Position numbers and translations under genes: made by a program
The notes under the pieces: model-generated
Told to the model about the DNA's origin: nothing
The model's input: the letters and a program-made list of their open reading frames with translations, nothing else
The model's database searches: none
Assembly: GCA_034211175.1 (NCBI GenBank)
Contig: JAXHUH010000236.1
Coordinates: 1 to 64,000, forward strand
Direction: 5' to 3'
DNA from: JAXHUH01 sp034211175
GTDB lineage: Bacteria; Actinomycetota; Acidimicrobiia; Acidimicrobiales; CAIXPF01
DNA: 64,000 bases
Shown here: piece after piece, positions 59,803 through 64,000 of the stretch
How positions within the stretch are numbered: the stretch's first letter is position 1
Layout of the letters: every line of letters begins with the position of its first letter

Positions 59803-60555
59803 TCAGTCGACGGTGCCGGTGTCGGGGTTGCGGCCGGTGAGGCAGTACGGCAGGCCGGAGGGGTCCTCCATGAGGATCCAACGGTCGTAGCGGTCGACGA
59901 TCCGGGCGCCGAGCGACTCGTGGTCGACCGCGCTCGCCTCGCGGTCGTCGCAGGCGATGTCGAGGTGGCAGCCGATCTCGTCGCCGGCCGACTCGAGCCG
60001 CTGGAGGAGCAGCCGCAACGGGATGCCGCCCGGCCGGACCAGGACCGCGAACTCCGGCCGGATCTTCGACGTGCGCAGGTCCCACTGGGTGAGCGAGGAC
60101 CAGAACCGGCACTCGGCGTCGAAGTGGTCCGGCGGGATGTCGATGCAGAGCTGGTCGACGATCGTGCGATGGCGATCGGCGCCGGTGGCCACGGGTGCGG
60201 GCCGGGTCGACTCGCCACGGTGGCGCACCACGCAGAACACGAGCCCGGCCGGCGAGCGCAGGATCTGGAGGTCCTCGAGGTCCTCCACCCGCTTGGCCCC
60301 GAGCTCGACCGCACGGTCCGCGGTGACCCCGACGTCGTCACCGTGGAGGTCGAGGTGGTGGCCGCCCGGCCCGTCGGCGACGCGCTGGACCCGCAGGTAC
60401 GGGTCGCCGTCGGCCGGCGCCAACGTGGCGAACTGGCCGTGCTCACCCCGCACCGGCGACATGGTCGTGTCGGTCACCGCCATCCAGAAGTCGGCGGCGG
60501 CGTCGAACGTGGCCGCCGGCCGGTCGAGGAAGGCGGTGGTCCACAACACGGTCAC
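59803..60555 (-). CDS. VOC-superfamily (glyoxalase/dioxygenase fold) protein
   Basis: 250 residues from GTG with two tandem VOC modules: 1-115 (FDAAADFWMAVTDT and the like) and 125-245 (DHFDAECRFWSSLT, HLDIACDD, ILMEDPSGLPYCLT). His and Glu in the beta strands could bind a metal, as in glyoxalase I or extradiol dioxygenases, but the exact set is not conclusive. It may act in resistance or in small-molecule conversion. It has no evident operon partner. Confidence 0.84.
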   Translation of the reverse strand: MTVLWTTAFLDRPAATFDAAADFWMAVTDTTMSPVRGEHGQFATLAPADGDPYLRVQRVADGPGGHHLDLHGDDVGVTADRAVELGAKRVEDLEDLQILRSPAGLVFCVVRHRGESTRPAPVATGADRHRTIVDQLCIDIPPDHFDAECRFWSSLTQWDLRTSKIRPEFAVLVRPGGIPLRLLLQRLESAGDEIGCHLDIACDDREASAVDHESLGARIVDRYDRWILMEDPSGLPYCLTGRNPDTGTVD

Positions 60556-60608
60556 GGGCGCTGACCGTATCGCCGTTCTCGGCGAACGCCGTCACCCTTC
60601 GGGGTCGT

Positions 60609-61136
60609 TCAGCGCCGACGGCGGGAGTCGATGACCCCGGTGTCGAAGCCGGCGAGGTGGAGGCCACCGGCGAAGCGGGCGTGCTCGATCTTGAGGCAGC
60701 GGTCCATGACCACGTCGAGACCGGCCCGGTGGGCGATGCGGGCCGCCTCGTCGCTCACGATGCCGAGCTGGAGCCACAACGCCTTGGCGCCGACGGCAAC
60801 CGCCTCCTCGGCGACGGCCGGGCAGTCCTCGGGCCGGCGGAACACGTCGACGAGGTCCGGAGCGAAGCCGAGCTCGGACAGCGAGCCGACGCAGCGGCGG
60901 TCGAGGATCTCGTCCTCCCGGGGGTTCACCGGGTGGACCGCCATGTCGGTGACGCCGATCAGGTAGGTCATCACGAAGTACGATGCGCGGGACCGGTTGG
61001 CCGACGCACCCACGACCGCGACGGTGCGGCTCCGGTCGATGATGGCCTTGCGCTCCAACGCCGACGGTGGCTGTGGGAGCTCGCTGCCGTCGTCGTGGTC
61101 CGGGCCCGTGCCCGGGTCGCCGGTGGTGCTGCTCAT
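60609..61136 (-). CDS. CoA-binding-domain protein linked to metY
   Basis: 175 residues. VAVVGASANRSRASYFVMTYL is a CoA-binding Rossmann motif, with VDVFRRPED, GAKALWLQLG and MDRCLKIEHARF completing the CoA_binding_2 family. Such proteins are often next to O-acetylhomoserine sulfhydrylase genes, as here with an ATGA overlap. It may bind CoA or a thioester to regulate sulfur assimilation. The mechanism is not known. Confidence 0.88.
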   Translation of the reverse strand: MSSTTGDPGTGPDHDDGSELPQPPSALERKAIIDRSRTVAVVGASANRSRASYFVMTYLIGVTDMAVHPVNPREDEILDRRCVGSLSELGFAPDLVDVFRRPEDCPAVAEEAVAVGAKALWLQLGIVSDEAARIAHRAGLDVVMDRCLKIEHARFAGGLHLAGFDTGVIDSRRRR

Positions 61137-62473
61137 GCCTTCACCGCCGCGGTCAGTGCCCGATCGAGGTCCCAGAGGATGTCGTCGACGTCCTCCAGCC
61201 CGACCGACAACCGGATCATGTCGGGCCCGACGCCGCTGGCGGCGAGCGCCTCGTCGGAGAGCTGCTGGTGAGTGGTGGACGCGGGGTGGATCACCAGCGT
61301 GCGGGCGTCACCGACGTTGGCGAGGTGGGAGATCAGCTGGAGTGACTCGATGAACCGCTCCCCCGCCGCCCGGGCGGCGGTCCCGTCGGCGTCCGGGCCG
61401 TTGCCGGCGTTCAGGCCGAAGCAGAAGATGGCGCCGGCGCCCCTGGGCAGGTAGCGCCGAGCCAGGTCGTGCGACGGCGACGAGTCGAGCCCGGCGTAGC
61501 TCACCCACCGCACGGCGGGGTGGTCCTCGAGCCAGCGGGCGACCGCCAGGGCGTTGGCGACGTGGGCGTCCATACGGAACGGCAGCGTCTCGACGCCCTG
61601 GAGCAGCAGGAACGCGTTGAACGGCGACAGGCACGCACCGACGTCGCGCAGCTGCTCGGACCGCAGCTTGGTGCAGAACGCGTACTCACCGAAGTTCCCG
61701 ACCCACTGCACGCCGTTGTAGGTGGCGGCCGGCTCGGTGAAGTGACCGAACCTGCCGTTGTCCCACGGGAAGCGGCCGCTCTCGGTCACCACCCCACCGA
61801 TGGAGGTGCCGTGGCCGCCGAGGAACTTGGTCGCCGAGTGGAGCACGATGTCGGCGCCGTGGTCCATCGGGCGGCACAGCCACGGGGTGGCGAACGTGTT
61901 GTCGACGATGAGCGGCAGGTCGTGGGCGTGGGCGACGTCGGCCAACGCTCGGAGGTCGGCGACCGCGCCGGACGGGTTGGCGATGATCTCGGTGTACACC
62001 GCCCGGGTCTCGGGCCGGATCGCTGCGGCGATCGCCTCGGGCAGCGCCGCCGGGTCGGGCTCGGCCACGAAGGTGGTGTCGATGCCGAGCCAGCGCATCG
62101 TCGTGTCCATCAGCGTGTACGTGCCGCCGTAGAGGCCGGCGGTGGCGACGAGGTGGTGGCCGGCGCCGGCGAGCGCGGTGAGGGTGAGGAACTCGGCCGC
62201 CTGGCCGCTGGCGGTGGCGACCGCGCCGATGCCTCCCTCGAGGCTGGCCATGCGCTCCTCGAACGCGGCGACCGTCGGGTTGGAGATGCGGCTGTAGATC
62301 GTCCCGTACTTCTGGAGGGCGAACAGCTCGGCGGCGTCCTGCGTGTCGTCGAACACGAAGCTCGTCGACTGGTAGATGGGCACCGCCCGCGCCCCGGTCG
62401 TCGGGTCGGGCCGCCCGCCGGCGTGCAACGCCCGCGTCCGGAACCCCCAGTCCCGGTCGCCCCCGTCAGCCAT
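61133..62473 (-). CDS. metY: O-acetylhomoserine sulfhydrylase (aminocarboxypropyltransferase)
   Basis: 446 residues, longer than MetB as expected for MetY. YSRISNPTVAAFEERMASLEG is reflected in the landmarks SRISNPT and FEERMA, ANPSG near 166, VDNTFATPWLCRP near 190 and PLP lysine Lys216 in HSATKFLGGHGTS. It makes homocysteine directly from O-acetylhomoserine and sulfide. With cbs-metB elsewhere in the window, homocysteine made here could feed cysteine synthesis. Confidence 0.94.
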   Translation of the reverse strand: MADGGDRDWGFRTRALHAGGRPDPTTGARAVPIYQSTSFVFDDTQDAAELFALQKYGTIYSRISNPTVAAFEERMASLEGGIGAVATASGQAAEFLTLTALAGAGHHLVATAGLYGGTYTLMDTTMRWLGIDTTFVAEPDPAALPEAIAAAIRPETRAVYTEIIANPSGAVADLRALADVAHAHDLPLIVDNTFATPWLCRPMDHGADIVLHSATKFLGGHGTSIGGVVTESGRFPWDNGRFGHFTEPAATYNGVQWVGNFGEYAFCTKLRSEQLRDVGACLSPFNAFLLLQGVETLPFRMDAHVANALAVARWLEDHPAVRWVSYAGLDSSPSHDLARRYLPRGAGAIFCFGLNAGNGPDADGTAARAAGERFIESLQLISHLANVGDARTLVIHPASTTHQQLSDEALAASGVGPDMIRLSVGLEDVDDILWDLDRALTAAVKA

Positions 62474-62560
62474 CGTCGCCGTCCCCTCCCCGAGCCGGTG
62501 CCGGCCGGAGCATAGGTCGCCGGCCCACCCGACGGTCGCTCACCAACTCGCTGGCAGATA

Positions 62561-62578
62561 CTCGTACGTCCGTACTAG
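62561..62578. promoter_or_regulatory. Near-palindromic operator between metY and a TetR gene
   Basis: CTCGTACGTCCGTACTAG is an 18-bp inverted repeat with one mismatched pair, lying 59 bp before the TetR start and 88 bp from the metY start. It is the likely binding site of the TetR protein encoded alongside. Confidence 0.5.
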
Positions 62579-62636
62579 CGTTTCTGTCGATGACCTTCAC
62601 GACGCCGTCCCGGCAGCTCGCCGGACCACGCACTCG

Positions 62637-63230
62637 ATGAGCGACGGGCGCCGCACCGACCGGCGCGACCGCCTGGTCGACGGAGCGATGGACCTGTTCC
62701 GCCGGCGAGGGCCGAACGGCGCCGGGGTCGGTGCCGTGTGTGAGGCCGCGGGCACCACGAAGGGCGTGTTCGGCCACCACTTCCCGGGGGGCAAGGACGA
62801 GCTGGTCGCCGAGGTCGTGCGCCGCAACGCCGAGCAGGTCGACCAGCTCGTCGACCATGCGCTCGCCACCCAGCCGTCGGTCGGGGCCGCCGTCCGGTGG
62901 GCGTTCGGCGTCTACGCCGACCTGCTCGTCGCCGACCCCGACCTGGGTTGCCCGATCGCCGCCGCCGTCGTCGACACCCACGCCGACAGCGCCTCGGTCC
63001 GTGCGGTGACGGCCGACGCCTTCGCCCGCTGGCAGGACCGGCTGACCGGTGCGCTCGCCGAGCGGGGTGTCGCCTCGCCACGGGCCGAGGACCTGGCGGT
63101 CACGGTCGTCGCCGCGATGGAGGGGGCCATCCTCCTCGCCGTCGCCCGCCGGGCGCCGGAGATGCTCCGCACCACCGGAGCCGTGCTCGCCGACCTGCTC
63201 GACGCGGAGCCGTCGACCACGAACGCCTGA
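62637..63230 (+). CDS. TetR/AcrR-family transcriptional regulator
   Basis: 197 residues. The HTH at 9-55 (RLVDGAMDLFRRRG, VGAVCEAAGTTKGVFGHHFPGGKDELV) resembles the YxiF/LmrA-type TetR group with a GG insertion in the recognition turn. The C-terminal domain contains the CPIAA motif typical of that group (DLGCPIAAAV). It is divergent from metY and upstream of the TIGR03086 gene, either of which may be its target. Confidence 0.88.
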   Translation: MSDGRRTDRRDRLVDGAMDLFRRRGPNGAGVGAVCEAAGTTKGVFGHHFPGGKDELVAEVVRRNAEQVDQLVDHALATQPSVGAAVRWAFGVYADLLVADPDLGCPIAAAVVDTHADSASVRAVTADAFARWQDRLTGALAERGVASPRAEDLAVTVVAAMEGAILLAVARRAPEMLRTTGAVLADLLDAEPSTTNA

Positions 63231-63261
63231 CTCGACCGACCAGCCCGACCAGGGGGAACCG

Positions 63262-63864
63262 ATGCCCGCCCAGCTCGATCTCAGACCCGCCGCCGACCGC
63301 TTCCTGGCGATCGCGTCCGGGGTGACCGACGACGATCTCGAACGCCCGACGCCGTGCGACGGCTGGACGGTGCGGGACCTGGTCGATCACTGCCTCGTCT
63401 GGACGATCGGCCTCCGACTCGCCGGCGAGAAGGCACCGGCGATGGCACGCGACACGGTGCTGCCGACCGTCGCGAACCTCCCCGACTGGCGCGCCACGCT
63501 CGCCGAGCAGGTCCGGGCGCTCGTGGACGCGTGGCGGCCGCCGGCGGCGTGGGAGGGCACGACGGTCGCCGGCACGCTCCAGCTCCCGGCCGCGGTGATG
63601 GGCCGATCGGTGCTGGCGGAGCTGATCCTCCACGGCTGGGACCTGGCCTCCGCCCTCGGTGCGCCGTACCCCGAGGTGGACGCGCCGGTGGACGACCTCA
63701 CCCGGTTGTTCGACGGCAGCCGCGACCGCCGCCCCGACGCGACGTGGCACCCGTACGGCGCCGAGGCCCCGCTCCCCGACGATGCAACCCCGTTCGACCG
63801 ACTCCTCGCGAGCAGCGGCCGCGACCCCCGTTGGGCACCACGCCCGCTCACGCCCGGCCCGTAG
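63262..63864 (+). CDS. TIGR03086-family/mycothiol-dependent maleylpyruvate isomerase-like protein
   Basis: 200 residues. LERPTPCDGWTVRDLVDHCLVW near 28-48 contains the conserved His of the DinB-like metal-binding N-terminal domain, and ELILHGWDLASALG near 120 supplies the second His/Asp patch. Proteins of this kind are frequent in mycothiol-making actinobacteria and may act as thiol-dependent transferases. AGGGGG precedes the ATG. It follows the TetR gene by 31 bp and is probably co-transcribed. The final 136 bp of the window hold no feature. Confidence 0.85.
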   Translation: MPAQLDLRPAADRFLAIASGVTDDDLERPTPCDGWTVRDLVDHCLVWTIGLRLAGEKAPAMARDTVLPTVANLPDWRATLAEQVRALVDAWRPPAAWEGTTVAGTLQLPAAVMGRSVLAELILHGWDLASALGAPYPEVDAPVDDLTRLFDGSRDRRPDATWHPYGAEAPLPDDATPFDRLLASSGRDPRWAPRPLTPGP

Positions 63865-64000
63865 CGACGCCCCTCACACTTCGCCGACGAGCGCCCGCCG
63901 GCCTGCGCGCTTCGGCGAGCTGCGGTGGCCGCGTCGTCAGGACCGATGGCATCGGCGCCGTGGTCCTCGGGCTCCGTGCAGTCGTTCGAACGCGTCGGCG

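Overview
The window is a very GC-rich chromosomal segment from a Gram-positive actinobacterium. Several features point there: a four-gene conservon (sensor kinase-like protein, roadblock, DUF742 and GTPase), WS/DGAT acyltransferase, an F420-type LLM oxidoreductase, a TIGR03086/mycothiol-type protein, a ChlID-type cobaltochelatase, and many GTG starts with 4-nt stop/start overlaps. The acidic, Asp-rich exported proteins and overall gene style suggest the class Acidimicrobiia (Iamia/Ilumatobacter-like). That placement is inference; there is no rRNA or marker gene to fix it. No tRNA, rRNA, CRISPR array, insertion sequence or prophage was seen.

Layout. 0-6.5 kb: cation/proton antiporter with UspA domains, SDR dehydrogenase, LLM oxidoreductase and unknown membrane or exported proteins. 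6.5-12.8 kb: TetR regulator divergent from a class III aminotransferase, the reverse transsulfuration pair cbs-metB, and ferrochelatase. 13-18 kb: a Thr/Pro-rich anchored protein, a multi-span membrane protein with a cytochrome c, and a lipid operon (HAD-PlsC fusion plus WS/DGAT). 18-21.3 kb: a PLP-dependent decarboxylase divergent from a compact nitrile hydratase operon (alpha, beta, accessory protein). 21.6-29.2 kb: a conservon, then a HerA-like ATPase and a bacterial ASK1-like protein (nucleoside-deoxyribosyltransferase-like domain plus TRAFs-binding/TPR region). 29.2-33.2 kb: a ferredoxin-domain protein, a GT39-like membrane protein and a SUKH-like protein.

33.4-41.3 kb is a cobalt/cobalamin block: a cobalamin riboswitch, a FhuF-like 2Fe-2S protein with a His-rich tail, cobO on the opposite strand, a second FhuF-like protein, cobN and a fused ChlI-ChlD gene. 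41-44 kb holds a lipoprotein, DUF3072, VapBC and a MarR regulator. 44.2-53.3 kb looks like one catabolic unit: a polar amino-acid-type ABC importer with the MarR gene, divergent from a tightly coupled operon of a CapA-like metallophosphoesterase, a CaiB-type CoA-transferase, an MFS carrier and two 2-hydroxyacyl-CoA dehydratase-family subunits. 53.4-57.8 kb: a MacB/FtsX-type ABC system and an alpha/beta hydrolase. 57.9-64 kb: a thiolase with a TetR-type operator, a decayed AAA ATPase, a VOC protein, the metY/CoA-binding pair, a TetR regulator and a TIGR03086 protein.

Three loci deserve the most attention. First, the riboswitch-led pair of FhuF-like proteins around cobO and the cobaltochelatase. 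Second, the CoA-transferase/hydroxyacyl-CoA dehydratase operon, in which one dehydratase subunit contains no cysteine at all. Third, the conservon-HerA-ASK1-like stretch, which may be a signalling or conflict system. All function calls rest on reading motifs by eye; no database search was run.
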